From: Coprococcus sp. OM04-5BH
GTDB taxonomy: Bacteria; Bacillota; Clostridia; Lachnospirales; Lachnospiraceae
DNA: 64,000 nucleotides
Assembly: GCF_003482105.1 (NCBI RefSeq)
Contig: NZ_QULM01000004.1
Coordinates: 62,001 to 126,000 of the forward strand
Reading direction: 5' to 3'
The translations under genes were made by a program, and so were the position numbers. The notes under the pieces are model-generated. The model worked only from the letters and a program-made list of their open reading frames with translations, was not told the origin of the DNA and did no database searches. Positions 52,490 through 62,777 of the stretch are shown in pieces (position 1 is the stretch's first letter; each line of letters begins with the position of its first letter).

Positions 52490-54565
52490 ATGGATAATAA
52501 TATGTCAGAATACGAGAAGCGTCTGGCTGCCTTTAAGGCACAGGCAATGCAGAGAGCTGATGAGATAGTTGGAGATTTTGAAGACGAAGATGATCTTTCA
52601 TCTATAATATCCAGACATAATGCAGGGGCAACCTCATCCGGTAAGGATGATATTGCAAATGACAGGATGGGCAATTCCGCAGGGAAAGCCCATGACGTAA
52701 GGAGAGCTGGTGACGTTAAGAAAGCTGATGATGTTAAGAAAGCTGATGATGTCAAGAAAGCTGGTGATGTAAGGACGGACAGATTAAAGCCTGCGTCAAC
52801 AGGCTTTGAGACGAAACAACCTGAAACCACATCAGTACCTGCAAGTGAGACTATGAAGGTTAATATACCTGATAGTGTAAAAAAGAAGATAGAAAAGCCG
52901 AGGAATCTTGATGAGGAGGTTGAATCGGTACTGGCACAGGTTAATGCTCTTGCAGAGGCGGCTGCATCTCTTCATGAAAATGATATGCCGGCAGAGGAAG
53001 AGAAAGATGACAGTACAATGGATCAAAATACTGCAGGACTTGATGATGACGGCGGAAGTCATCCGGGAAGTGCTGCGGCAGACCATATTGATGATATTCG
53101 GGAAGAGCAGGGTACCGCAGGTTACCGGGAGGAGACTTGCGCGCATGACGGGACTGATGATTATCAGGATGGGGCTTACGATGACGAGACCGATGATTAC
53201 GGAGAAGAGACCTGCGCAGACGAGACCGATGACTATGGAGAAGAGACTTACGCTGACGATGAGACAGACTATGATCAGAATGACGAATATACAGATGAAG
53301 AGACCGATGGATACCATGAGGAATATGAAGATGAGCCGTATCCGGAGGATGATGGCAGGGATCTAGGATACCTTGATGATCTCTATGAGGGCGAGGAGCA
53401 TATGCCTGAGGAACTTCCGGTGGAAAAGAAGAAGAGCAATAAAGGCTGGACAGCAGTGTTTATTGTGATGGTACTTGCATTGGCAGCTTTATGCGTGGTT
53501 TATCTCAAGCAGAGAGCGACTCTTATGGGAGACGATATAAATGTTATCAATATCAAGCAGGCAGATATAGTTACCAACGAAGGCGTTGCCGAGGAAACAA
53601 AGGGATACACTACTATAGCCCTTTATGGTGTTGATTCAACAGACAGCAACAAGGGCAGCGGCACCAACAGTGACTGTGTAATGTTACTCAGCATAAACAA
53701 TGCTACAGGAGAGATCAAGACAGTATCAGTATACAGAGATACATTGCTTGAGACCTATGGCATGGACAACAGTGCAATGAAGGTCAATTACGCTTATCAG
53801 ATGGGCGGAGCATTGACAAGTATCAATACACTTAATACAAATCTTGATCTTAATATTACGGATTTTGTTACTATTGATTTTGACGGACTGGCAAGTATAA
53901 TAAATGCCATTGGTGGAGTTACCATTGATGTGGATGAGAGCGAGCTTGACGCCTTTAATTTAAGCATTGCAAATCAGATAAAGGAGTCCGGTGACTTTAT
54001 CGAGGGTATCCACTCTGCCGGCAAGCAGGTGTTAAACGGCGAGCAGGCAGTGGCATATTCAAGGATAAGGACTACCGATAAGGGAGATATAACAAGAACA
54101 GAGAGACAGAGAAAGGTTCTTTTTGCCATAGCAGGCAAGGTTAAGAGCATGGATGCTGCCACAGTTCTTAAATTCGTAGATGTGTCATTTGGATTTGTCT
54201 CTACAAGTATCACCAAAGATGAGATGGTTAAGCTTGCCAAGAAGGTGTCCGCATATGAATTTAAGGAAGAGATTGGTTTCCCTATGGAGTACAGCTCAGT
54301 TATACTTTCCGATAATCAGGGAGTTGTAGCTGCAAATGATCTGAGCAGCAATGTCAAGAGGCTTCATGAGTATCTCTATGGAAATGGAGGATACACTGTA
54401 TCTAATACTGTAAGTGACATAAGTGACAGATTAAAGAGTCTTACAGGAGTAACAGGTACGGGAGATGCGCAGGCAGGCGGTGTGGGAGATGCACAGGCCG
54501 GTCAGGAAGCAGATACCACCGGTGAAGAGGAGTCCAGCGAGGAGGGAACTACTGCTGCTGAGTAA
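52490..54565 (+). CDS. LytR-CpsA-Psr family protein with a long acidic cytoplasmic region
   Basis: A 691-residue envelope protein. The first 315 residues are hydrophilic and predicted disordered: a coiled-coil-like start (EYEKRLAAFKAQAMQRADEI), an AGDVKKADDVKKADDVKK repeat, and a highly acidic stretch with DDYGEETCADET-type repeats (about 220-300). One membrane helix follows (WTAVFIVMVLALAALCVVYL, about 318-337). The outside part carries the LCP domain (about 374-600): TTIALYGVDSTD, NSDCVMLLSINNATGEIKTV, SVYRDTLLETYG and AYSRIRTTDKGDITRTERQR with the conserved Arg pair. LCP enzymes ligate teichoic acid or capsule to peptidoglycan. GAGAGGAAA precedes the ATG. Confidence 0.9.
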   Translation: MDNNMSEYEKRLAAFKAQAMQRADEIVGDFEDEDDLSSIISRHNAGATSSGKDDIANDRMGNSAGKAHDVRRAGDVKKADDVKKADDVKKAGDVRTDRLKPASTGFETKQPETTSVPASETMKVNIPDSVKKKIEKPRNLDEEVESVLAQVNALAEAAASLHENDMPAEEEKDDSTMDQNTAGLDDDGGSHPGSAAADHIDDIREEQGTAGYREETCAHDGTDDYQDGAYDDETDDYGEETCADETDDYGEETYADDETDYDQNDEYTDEETDGYHEEYEDEPYPEDDGRDLGYLDDLYEGEEHMPEELPVEKKKSNKGWTAVFIVMVLALAALCVVYLKQRATLMGDDINVINIKQADIVTNEGVAEETKGYTTIALYGVDSTDSNKGSGTNSDCVMLLSINNATGEIKTVSVYRDTLLETYGMDNSAMKVNYAYQMGGALTSINTLNTNLDLNITDFVTIDFDGLASIINAIGGVTIDVDESELDAFNLSIANQIKESGDFIEGIHSAGKQVLNGEQAVAYSRIRTTDKGDITRTERQRKVLFAIAGKVKSMDAATVLKFVDVSFGFVSTSITKDEMVKLAKKVSAYEFKEEIGFPMEYSSVILSDNQGVVAANDLSSNVKRLHEYLYGNGGYTVSNTVSDISDRLKSLTGVTGTGDAQAGGVGDAQAGQEADTTGEEESSEEGTTAAE

Positions 54566-54668
54566 GACGGTGACGTGATAATATCATAATAGTATTTTTG
54601 TACTCGTATTGTTATAGAAATAATTTGAAATAATCAGAAAAAATAATCTAATATAAGCAATATATCAG

Positions 54669-54715
54669 AAGACCATAAACTACAGTTTTGATGACTGTGA
54701 TTATGGTCTTTTTTT
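54669..54715 (+). terminator. Intrinsic terminator after the LCP gene
   Basis: AAGACCATAA pairs with TTATGGTCTT, with an inner ACAGT/ACTGT pair, and is followed by a run of seven T. Confidence 0.85.
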
Positions 54716-54868
54716 ATTGAAATAAGCTCTTATATTAGTTAAGTCTGTGTATAACGGGACGACAGGGACTCTAATGAAAAAAGTATACGCAATTAAATGA
54801 ATAGTAAATACAATAAAACGCATATAAGAGAATTGCGAAACTATCTGACAACTTGATAAAATTTACTA

Positions 54869-54897
54869 TTTACAAACTGGATAAAAGGTAGTATAGT
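54869..54897 (+). promoter_or_regulatory. Strong sigma-A promoter of gltBD
   Basis: TTTACA at 54869-54874 and TATAGT at 54892-54897 with a 17-base spacer stand about 180 bases before gltB. The leader is A-rich and contains a GC-rich hairpin at 55038-55055. The rest of the LCP-gltB gap is AT-rich without a gene. Confidence 0.75.
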
Positions 54898-55037
54898 ATC
54901 GAACTAGAAAAGGAAAAACAAGCAAAAAGCAACATTTACACAATAAAAACAAGCAAAAAACAAAAATACCGCAATTTTATTAAGAAAGGTATTTGCCTTT
55001 AAAATACGAGTAAAGTGTAGAATGATATAAAAAGGAA

Positions 55038-55055
55038 GGCACGCCGAGCCGTGCC
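55038..55055 (+). promoter_or_regulatory. GC-rich hairpin in the gltB leader
   Basis: GGCACG and CGTGCC pair around CCGAGC, 8 bases before the AGGAGGTG ribosome site (55063-55070). It is the only GC-rich patch in an AT-rich leader and may control translation or mRNA stability. Confidence 0.45.
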
Positions 55056-55075
55056 AATAACCAGGAGGTGCAGTG

Positions 55076-58000
55076 ATGAAAGAGTTACGAGAAAGCATAG
55101 GTTTATATGACAGCAGTTATGAGCATGACAACTGTGGTATAGGAGCTGTTGTTAATATAAAAGGAATCAAAACTCACGAGACGGTGAACAATGCACTTAA
55201 GATTGTAGAAAATCTTGAGCACAGAGCCGGAAAGGACGCAGAGGGTAAGACCGGAGACGGTGTTGGTATTCTTCTCCAGATATCCCACAAGTTCTTCAGC
55301 AAGACAGTTTCGGCCATGGGATATGATCTTGGAAATGAGAGAGAGTATGGCGTTGGTATGTTCTTCTTCCCTCAGAAGGAGCTTCCGAGAAAACAGGCCA
55401 TGAAGATGTTTGAGGTTATCGTAGAGAAGGAAGGTCTTGAGTTCTTATGCTGGAGACAGGTGCCTACAACTCCGGGAATACTTGGAAAGAAAGCATTGGA
55501 TGTTATGCCATGTATAATGCAGGCGTTTATTAAGAAGCCTGATTCAATAAAGAATATAATGGACTTTGACAGAAAGCTTTACTTTGTAAGAAGGATATTT
55601 GAGGAAAGTAATGATGATACATATGTACCTTCACTGTCAAGCAGGACAATAGTATACAAAGGAATGTTCCTGGTTGGAGAACTGAGACTCTTCTATAATG
55701 ATCTGCAGGATCCTGATTATGAATCAGCAATCGCACTGGTACATTCAAGATTTTCAACAAATACAACTCCTTCCTGGCTGAGAGCCCATCCATACAGATA
55801 TCTGTGCCATAACGGTGAGATCAACACAATCCGTGGAAATGAGGATAAGATGATAGCCCGTGAGGAGACCATGGAATCAACTATCATGCAGGATGAAATG
55901 TACAAGGTAATGCCTGTGCTGGATCCTGACGGCTCAGACTCAGCAAGACTTGATAACTGCCTTGAGTTCCTTGTGTTAAATGGAATCCCGCTTCCTCTTG
56001 CGGTTATGATAACAATTCCTGAACCTTGGGAGAATGACAGATATATGAGTCAGGAGAAGAAGGACTTCTATCAATACTACGCAACCATGATGGAGCCGTG
56101 GGATGGACCTGCTTCTATATTATTTACAGATGGAGATGTAATGGGAGCCGTACTGGACAGAAACGGACTCAGACCATCAAGATATTACATTACAGACGAT
56201 GATTACCTTATCCTTTCGTCAGAGGTTGGTGTTCTGGAGGTTGATCCTGCCAAGATCGTGAAGAAGGATAGATTGAGACCGGGACGTATGCTTCTTGTGG
56301 ATACTGTGAACGGACGCCTTATTTCAGACGAGGAGATCAAGGAGAAGTACGCCAAGGCTAAGCCATATGGTGAGTGGCTTGACAGCAATCTGGTACATCT
56401 TTCGGATCTGAAGATACCCAACGTACGCGTTGAGGAATATACAGACGAGGAAAGACAGAGACTTCAGAAGGCATTTGGATATACCTATGAGGATTTCAAG
56501 AATACCATCTATCCAATGGCAGAAAAGGGTACAGAGGCTATACATGCCATGGGTACAGATACTCCGCTGGCTGTTTTATCAAATCATCACAAGCCGCTGT
56601 TTAACTACTTCAAACAGTTATTTGCCCAGGTTACAAACCCACCTATTGATGCCATAAGAGAGGAAATCGTAACCTCCACATCAGTATATCTCGGAAAGGA
56701 CGGTAACATCCTTGATGAGAAGCCGGAGAATTGTCATGTGCTTAAGATCAATCATCCTATCCTGACAAATACGGATCTTCTTAAGATAAAGAACATGAAG
56801 GTTGAGGGCCTTAAGGTTGCAACTCTTCCTATATTATATTATAAGAACACATCAATGGAGAAAGCCATAGACAGAATGTTCGTTGAGGCTGATAAGCTCT
56901 ACAGGGATGGGGTAAATATCCTTATACTTTCAGACCGGGGGGTTGATGAGAACCATGTGGCTATACCATCACTGCTTGCTGTGTCAGCTATGCAGAAGCA
57001 TCTGGTAAGAACAAAGAAGAGAACTTCGGTTGCCATTATCCTTGAAAGTGCAGATCCAAGAAATGTACATCATTTCGCTACACTTCTTGGCTATGGTGCC
57101 TGCGCGGTAAATCCATATCTTGCCATTGACACCATTAAGCAGATGGTTGATTCCCATTTGCTGAACAAGGATTTCTATGCTGCAGTTGATGATTACAACA
57201 GTGCAATATGTCATGGAATAGTTAAGATAGCTTCCAAGATGGGTGTATCCACCATCCAGTCATACATGGGTTCACAGATATTTGAATGTATCGGACTTTC
57301 AAAGGAGGTTGTGGACAGATACTTCACCAACACTGTAAGCGTTGTGGGGGGCTCAGGCATAGCAGAGCTTGAGAAGACAGTGGATGATCTTCATTCATCA
57401 GCATTTGACCCGCTGGGACTTGATACAAACCTTGCCCTTACAAGCATAGGTGCCCACAAGTTCAGAGGAAACAAGGAGGAGCACCTGTATAATCCTAATA
57501 CAATACATCTTCTCCAGTTGTCCACATGGACAGGTGACTACAGCAAGTTCAAGGAGTACACCAAGGCACTGTACAACGAACAGAGACCGTTCCATCTGAG
57601 AAATCTCATGGAGTTCAAATATGCAGATAAACCAATACCACTTGATGAAGTAGAGCCTGCAAGCTCCATTGTTAAGAGATTTAAGACCGGTGCCATGAGC
57701 TACGGATCAATTTCAAAGGAAGCCCATGAATGTATGGCAATAGCCATGAACGAGCTGGGTGGAAAGTCCAACTCCGGTGAGGGCGGTGAGTCTGTTGAGA
57801 GACTTACCATAGGACCTGACGGTAAGAACAGGTGCTCAGCCATCAAGCAGGTGGCTTCGGGAAGATTTGGTGTCACATCAAGATATTTGGTAAGTGCCAA
57901 GGAGATCCAGATAAAGATGGCACAGGGTGCAAAACCTGGTGAAGGCGGACACCTTCCGGGCGGTAAGGTATATCCTTGGATCGCCAAGACAAGACTTTCA

Positions 58001-59617
58001 ACTCCGGGAGTAAGTCTTATATCTCCACCACCTCATCATGATATTTACTCTATCGAGGATCTGGCACAGCTTATATATGATTGTAAGAATGCCAACAGGG
58101 ACGCGAGAATATCAGTAAAGCTTGTTTCAGAGGCAGGGGTTGGTACTGTAGCAGCCGGTGTTGCCAAGGCAGGTGCTCAGGTAATCCTGGTATCCGGCTA
58201 TGACGGAGGAACAGGTGCAGCACCACACAACTCAATACACTATGCAGGACTTCCATGGGAGCTTGGACTTGCTGAGACCCATCAGACCCTTATAAAGAAT
58301 GACCTGAGAAATAAGGTTATCCTTGAGACTGACGGTAAGCTTATGACAGGCCGTGATGTGGCTATAGCAGCAATGCTTGGTGCAGAGGAGTTCGGATTTG
58401 CAACTGCTCCACTGGTAACAATGGGCTGTGTAATGATGAGAGTATGTAATCTGGATACATGTCCTGTGGGCGTGGCAACACAGAACCCTGAGCTTCGTAA
58501 GAGATTTAAGGGTAAGCCTGAGTATGTGAAGAATTTCATGCTGTTTATAGCTGAGGAACTTAGGGAGTACATGAGCAAGCTTGGTATAAGAACAGTTGAT
58601 GAGCTGGTAGGACGTTCAGATCTCTTATATGCCGGAGAAGAGGCTAAGAAGAGAAATGTGATCCTTTCAAAGATCATTGATAACCCATACATTGATATGC
58701 CTCAGAATAAGGTTAAGTATAACGAGAAGAATGTATATGACTTCAAGCTTGATCAGACAATTGATATGAGGATACTCATGAAGCAGCTTGGCTCGGCATT
58801 GGCCAAGAAGCAGAGAAAGAGCATTGAGATAGATGTTGTGAATACTGACAGATCGGTAGGTACCATATTTGGCTCTGAGATCACAAAGAAGTACGGCGAG
58901 AGCCTTGAAGAGGATACTTATCTGGTAAAGTGTAACGGTGCCGGCGGACAGAGCTTTGGTGCATTTATTCCAAAGGGACTTACTCTTGAGCTTGTGGGTG
59001 ACAGCAACGACTACTTCGGTAAGGGACTGTCAGGCGGTAAGCTTATTGTATATCCGCCAAGAGCTGCGAAATATAAGCATGAGGATAATATCATAATAGG
59101 AAATGTTGCCCTTTACGGTGCCACAAGCGGTAAGGCATTTATAAACGGTGTGGCAGGTGAGAGATTTGCAGTCCGTAATTCCGGAGCTGTGGCTGTTGTA
59201 GAAGGTGTCGGTGATCATGGCTGCGAGTACATGACAGGCGGTAAGGTGGTTGTTCTTGGACGAACTGGCAAGAACTTCGCTGCGGGTATGAGCGGAGGTA
59301 TCGCATATGTCCTTGATAAGTCCAACGATCTCTACAAGAGACTTAACAAGGAAATGATCAACATAGAGACCCTCACTGACAAGTATGAGATAAATGAGCT
59401 TAAGCAGCTTATCATGGATCATGTAAACAATACCAATTCAGAGGTTGGAAAGAGGATCCTTGATGACTTCGCAGGTTATCTGCCTAAGTTCAAGAAGATC
59501 ATTCCTGTTGATTACGAGAGGATGATGAATACCATGGTTTCTCTTGAGGAAAAAGGAATGTCAAGTGAACAGGCGTCAATAGAAGCATTTTACAAGATCA
59601 AGAATGGAGGTAAATAA
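55076..59617 (+). CDS. gltB: Glutamate synthase, large subunit
   Basis: The large subunit converts glutamine and 2-oxoglutarate into two glutamates with GltD as electron donor. The 1513-residue protein has the glutaminase domain with nucleophile Cys in EHDNCGIGAVVNIKG (after a short propeptide), RAGKDAEGKTGDGVGIL, the FMN-binding synthase domain (YGSISKEAHECMAIAMNELG, GAKPGEGGHLPGGKV, GYDGGTGAAPHNSIHYAGLP), a Cys-containing 3Fe-4S motif CNLDTCPVGVATQNPELR, and the C-terminal beta-helix (NGAGGQSFGAFIPKG). AGGAGGTG is the ribosome site; GTG 55073 is an alternative start. It is followed after 2 bases by gltD. Confidence 0.97.
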   Translation: MKELRESIGLYDSSYEHDNCGIGAVVNIKGIKTHETVNNALKIVENLEHRAGKDAEGKTGDGVGILLQISHKFFSKTVSAMGYDLGNEREYGVGMFFFPQKELPRKQAMKMFEVIVEKEGLEFLCWRQVPTTPGILGKKALDVMPCIMQAFIKKPDSIKNIMDFDRKLYFVRRIFEESNDDTYVPSLSSRTIVYKGMFLVGELRLFYNDLQDPDYESAIALVHSRFSTNTTPSWLRAHPYRYLCHNGEINTIRGNEDKMIAREETMESTIMQDEMYKVMPVLDPDGSDSARLDNCLEFLVLNGIPLPLAVMITIPEPWENDRYMSQEKKDFYQYYATMMEPWDGPASILFTDGDVMGAVLDRNGLRPSRYYITDDDYLILSSEVGVLEVDPAKIVKKDRLRPGRMLLVDTVNGRLISDEEIKEKYAKAKPYGEWLDSNLVHLSDLKIPNVRVEEYTDEERQRLQKAFGYTYEDFKNTIYPMAEKGTEAIHAMGTDTPLAVLSNHHKPLFNYFKQLFAQVTNPPIDAIREEIVTSTSVYLGKDGNILDEKPENCHVLKINHPILTNTDLLKIKNMKVEGLKVATLPILYYKNTSMEKAIDRMFVEADKLYRDGVNILILSDRGVDENHVAIPSLLAVSAMQKHLVRTKKRTSVAIILESADPRNVHHFATLLGYGACAVNPYLAIDTIKQMVDSHLLNKDFYAAVDDYNSAICHGIVKIASKMGVSTIQSYMGSQIFECIGLSKEVVDRYFTNTVSVVGGSGIAELEKTVDDLHSSAFDPLGLDTNLALTSIGAHKFRGNKEEHLYNPNTIHLLQLSTWTGDYSKFKEYTKALYNEQRPFHLRNLMEFKYADKPIPLDEVEPASSIVKRFKTGAMSYGSISKEAHECMAIAMNELGGKSNSGEGGESVERLTIGPDGKNRCSAIKQVASGRFGVTSRYLVSAKEIQIKMAQGAKPGEGGHLPGGKVYPWIAKTRLSTPGVSLISPPPHHDIYSIEDLAQLIYDCKNANRDARISVKLVSEAGVGTVAAGVAKAGAQVILVSGYDGGTGAAPHNSIHYAGLPWELGLAETHQTLIKNDLRNKVILETDGKLMTGRDVAIAAMLGAEEFGFATAPLVTMGCVMMRVCNLDTCPVGVATQNPELRKRFKGKPEYVKNFMLFIAEELREYMSKLGIRTVDELVGRSDLLYAGEEAKKRNVILSKIIDNPYIDMPQNKVKYNEKNVYDFKLDQTIDMRILMKQLGSALAKKQRKSIEIDVVNTDRSVGTIFGSEITKKYGESLEEDTYLVKCNGAGGQSFGAFIPKGLTLELVGDSNDYFGKGLSGGKLIVYPPRAAKYKHEDNIIIGNVALYGATSGKAFINGVAGERFAVRNSGAVAVVEGVGDHGCEYMTGGKVVVLGRTGKNFAAGMSGGIAYVLDKSNDLYKRLNKEMINIETLTDKYEINELKQLIMDHVNNTNSEVGKRILDDFAGYLPKFKKIIPVDYERMMNTMVSLEEKGMSSEQASIEAFYKIKNGGK

Positions 59618-59619
59618 AT

Positions 59620-61188
59620 ATGGGAAAGCCAACAGGATTTATGGAGTATGAAAGAAAGACAAGTGTTGAGATAAGTCCAAAGGAAAGAATCAAGAATTTT
59701 AATGAGTTCCATATTCCTCTTTCAAAGGAAGAACAGAAGATACAGGCGGCGAGATGTATGGACTGCGGTGTGCCTTTCTGTCAGGCAGGTATGATGATCT
59801 GTGGAATGACTTCAGGATGTCCCCTTAACAATCTGATACCTGAGTGGAATGACATGGTTTATAATGATAACTGGGAGCATGCTTACAGCAGACTTGCTAA
59901 GACAAATAACTTCCCTGAATTTACAAGTCGTGTGTGCCCTGCTCTGTGCGAGAAGGCATGTACCTGTAACATAAACGGAGATCCGGTGTCTGTAAGGGAA
60001 AATGAGAGAGCTATTATTGAAAATGCCTATGAGCAGCATCTTGTGCCAAGTGAGCCTCCTAAGGTAAGGACAGATAAGACTGTGGCTGTTATAGGCTCAG
60101 GACCTTCCGGACTTGCTGTGGCTGATATGCTTAATTCAAGAGGCCATAACGTGACTGTATATGAGAGAAGCGACAGGCCGGGCGGACTTCTTATGTATGG
60201 TATCCCTAATATGAAGCTTGAGAAATGGGTTATCGACAGGAAGATATCCTACCTTAAGAAGAGAGGCATAACCTTTATTACGAATACAGAGGTTGGTCCG
60301 GGAAAGGCAATGAAGAATAATTCCGTAGCCAAGGACGATCCGATGAAGGAATACCTTAAAAATCCAAACCAGAAGTATGTTAAGGCTGAGGATATCCTTA
60401 ACCGGTACGATGCTGTAGTTCTTGCCTGCGGTGCTTCAAATCCAAGGGACATCAAGGCAGAGGGAAGAGATGCCAAGGGAATATACTTCGCTGTGGACTT
60501 CCTTAAGACTACAACCAAGTCCCTGGTTGATTCTGAATTTGCAAATAACAAATATGTAAATGTTAAAGGTAAGAAGGTATTAGTTATCGGTGGCGGTGAC
60601 ACAGGAAATGACTGTGTGGGAACCTCCGTAAGAGAGGGCGCAGCAGATGTTGTACAGCTTGAGATGATGCCTAAGCTTCCTGATACCAGAGCTGCAAATA
60701 ATCCATGGCCTGAATGGCCAAGAGTCTGCAAGACAGACTATGGTCAGCAGGAGGCTATTGCAGTATACGGACATGACCCAAGAATTTATGAGACAACTGT
60801 TAAGGAGTTTATAAAGGACGAGAATGGAAATGTTAAGGCTGCCAGATGCGTAAAGCTTGACTGGAAGAAGGATTCTGAGACAGGTCGTATGAATATGACA
60901 GAGATCGCTGACAGTGAGTATGTTATAGAATGTGATACAGTCCTTATTGCAGCAGGCTTCTTAGGCTGCCAGACATATGTGGCAGAGAGCTTCGGTGTGG
61001 AGCTTAATCCAAGGACAAATGTAAAAACAGAAGGCCCTGACAAGTATGCCACAAATGTTCCTAAGGTATTTGCCGCAGGTGATATGCACAGAGGCCAGTC
61101 GCTGGTAGTATGGGCAATACATGAAGGAAGAGAAGCAGCAGTTGAGGTAGACACCATGCTTATGGGTTACTCAAATATGCAGGATTAA
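59620..61188 (+). CDS. gltD: Glutamate synthase, small subunit
   Basis: GltD passes electrons from NADPH through FAD and 4Fe-4S clusters to GltB. The 522-residue protein has the cluster Cys residues in RCMDCGVPFCQAGMMICGMT and RVCPALCEKACTCNINGDPV, then a FAD fold (VAVIGSGPSGLAVADMLNSR) and NADPH fold (KVLVIGGGDTGNDCVGTSVR), and the C-terminal KVFAAGDMHRGQSLVVWAI. It is about 30 residues longer than common forms, mainly from an insertion near residues 228-262. The stop is followed by a strong terminator. Operon with gltB. Confidence 0.96.
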   Translation: MGKPTGFMEYERKTSVEISPKERIKNFNEFHIPLSKEEQKIQAARCMDCGVPFCQAGMMICGMTSGCPLNNLIPEWNDMVYNDNWEHAYSRLAKTNNFPEFTSRVCPALCEKACTCNINGDPVSVRENERAIIENAYEQHLVPSEPPKVRTDKTVAVIGSGPSGLAVADMLNSRGHNVTVYERSDRPGGLLMYGIPNMKLEKWVIDRKISYLKKRGITFITNTEVGPGKAMKNNSVAKDDPMKEYLKNPNQKYVKAEDILNRYDAVVLACGASNPRDIKAEGRDAKGIYFAVDFLKTTTKSLVDSEFANNKYVNVKGKKVLVIGGGDTGNDCVGTSVREGAADVVQLEMMPKLPDTRAANNPWPEWPRVCKTDYGQQEAIAVYGHDPRIYETTVKEFIKDENGNVKAARCVKLDWKKDSETGRMNMTEIADSEYVIECDTVLIAAGFLGCQTYVAESFGVELNPRTNVKTEGPDKYATNVPKVFAAGDMHRGQSLVVWAIHEGREAAVEVDTMLMGYSNMQD

Positions 61189-61235
61189 AAATGAAGATAG
61201 AAGTGTAACGTGTTTTTAACATTGTTACAGGAAAT

Positions 61236-61266
61236 AAAAAAGCCCCGATCAGATCGGGGCTTTTTT
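61236..61266 (+). terminator. Intrinsic terminator after gltD
   Basis: AAAAAAGCCCCGATC and GATCGGGGCTTTTTT form a near-perfect palindrome with T-run at 61261-61266. A TGTAAC/GTTACA hairpin (61203-61229) lies before it. Confidence 0.92.
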
Positions 61267-61498
61267 AAAACAACAAAAGAAAAAAATTATTAATTTAAGA
61301 ACTGTATTTATACTACAATATAAATATGAACAGAATATGTACAAAAATATAAAGGTTTGAAAAGTTTGTTTAAAATAAAAATGACGAAATTTGCCTGATT
61401 GTCAATACTGCACAAAGGTAAATCCGCCATTTTAATTTCAAGGTAAAAATGCACAAAACATAAAAATCCTGAATATGAACTTGTATATAATATTAACT
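61267..61498. other. AT-rich intergenic stretch, no feature seen
   Basis: 232 bases between the gltD terminator and the end of the minus-strand pfp gene. No reading frame, RNA gene or clear hairpin is visible; the gltD terminator may also end pfp transcripts coming from the other side. Confidence 0.4.
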
Positions 61499-62746
61499 TT
61501 ACTCCTCAACCACAGGCTTGTTTAAGTGACTTACATCAAGGTATGCCGGAAGCCCGTCTCTGTACTGTAATGATACCTCTCCGATAATAAGTGGACGAAG
61601 ATATGCAGTCATTTCTTCTGTCACATCGTTCTTCTCAGGTGTTATCCACTCAAGAGGAACGGATTTTGCCTTATTTGCAACATTTGCAACGTCAGTTGGT
61701 TCGATGATCCACTGGTATGGGTCGTTGCTTATGCGGTTGATAGACGCCATGATACCGGTCTTGCCGGTGGCTGCGTATTTTACTGCTGCCTGCCCCAGTG
61801 CAAATGATTCGTTGATATCTGTTCTTGAGGCAATGTGGGCTGAACATCTCTGGAGCACATTTAACTCAATAGAGCGTACCTTGATGCTCAGTTTTTCTTT
61901 AACAAGCATCTCCAGAGCCTTTCCTGTACCGCTTAACTGGGCATGACCGAATTTGTCGGCTACTGCAGAGGTGGCACTGATGTAATTGCCGTCCTTGTCA
62001 TGTATACCTTCTGATACGGCTATGATAACAGTTCTGTTGGTCTTTAATTTCTCTTTTATATCTTCAATGAACTGATCTTCGTCAAAGTCAACCTCAGGAA
62101 GGTAGATAAGATGTGGAGCAGGGCTGTACTGGTTTCTTGCCAGAACAGAGGATGCGGTGAGCCAGCCTGCATCACGTCCCATGATCTCAACTATGACGAT
62201 ACTTGGAATGTCGTAGATATATGTGTCGTGGGCAACCTCAAGCATTGTGGTGGCTACATACTTGGCAGCAGAGCCAAATCCCGGTGTGTGGTCGGTTATC
62301 ATAAGATCGTTGTCAATGGTCTTTGGTATACCCACAATCTTCACATCAGAGCCGATTTTCTTGCCGTACTCTGACAGCTTCATAACTGTATCCATTGAGT
62401 CATTGCCGCCGATATAGAAGAAAGCACCGATCTTATGCTCTTCAAACCTGCCAAATATGGTTTTATAAGGTGTTTCATCATCATTGTAGTGAGGCAGCTT
62501 ATAACGGCAGGAACCCAGGTACATGGCAGGACTCAGTTCAAGAGTATTTACCAGTGGGTACTTGGATAGTGCCATTAATGAAAGATCCATAAGATTGTTC
62601 TCAAGAACTCCCTTTATTCCGTGTATTGCACCAAATACTCTTGTGAAGCTTCCGTTTTTTCTTACTCCGTCAATAACGCCTGCGAGAGAAGCATTTATTG
62701 CTACGGTAGGTCCTCCTGATTGTGCTACTATACAGTTATCGTTCAT
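61499..62746 (-). CDS. pfp: Pyrophosphate-dependent phosphofructokinase
   Basis: This enzyme phosphorylates fructose 6-phosphate with pyrophosphate and works in both directions of glycolysis. The 415-residue protein begins CIVAQSGGPTVAINASLAGV, has IGGNDSMDTVMKLSEYG (Asp instead of the Gly used by ATP enzymes) and the signature GIPKTIDNDLMITDHTPGFG, whose Lys is typical of PPi dependence, then MGRDAGWLTASSVLA. The PPi-type call is from these motifs. A GGAGGAAATTAC sequence precedes the start. It is co-directional with the DUF2156 gene upstream. Confidence 0.93.
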   Translation of the reverse strand: MNDNCIVAQSGGPTVAINASLAGVIDGVRKNGSFTRVFGAIHGIKGVLENNLMDLSLMALSKYPLVNTLELSPAMYLGSCRYKLPHYNDDETPYKTIFGRFEEHKIGAFFYIGGNDSMDTVMKLSEYGKKIGSDVKIVGIPKTIDNDLMITDHTPGFGSAAKYVATTMLEVAHDTYIYDIPSIVIVEIMGRDAGWLTASSVLARNQYSPAPHLIYLPEVDFDEDQFIEDIKEKLKTNRTVIIAVSEGIHDKDGNYISATSAVADKFGHAQLSGTGKALEMLVKEKLSIKVRSIELNVLQRCSAHIASRTDINESFALGQAAVKYAATGKTGIMASINRISNDPYQWIIEPTDVANVANKAKSVPLEWITPEKNDVTEEMTAYLRPLIIGEVSLQYRDGLPAYLDVSHLNKPVVEE

Positions 62747-62777
62747 TTGTAATTTCCTCCCTAATATTATCTGTATG

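Noticed and set aside
52435..53366. Minus-strand and alternative-frame proteins over the LCP gene arm
   Set aside because: The repeats and codon bias of the acidic arm keep other frames open; these frames show biased composition and no starts with ribosome sites.
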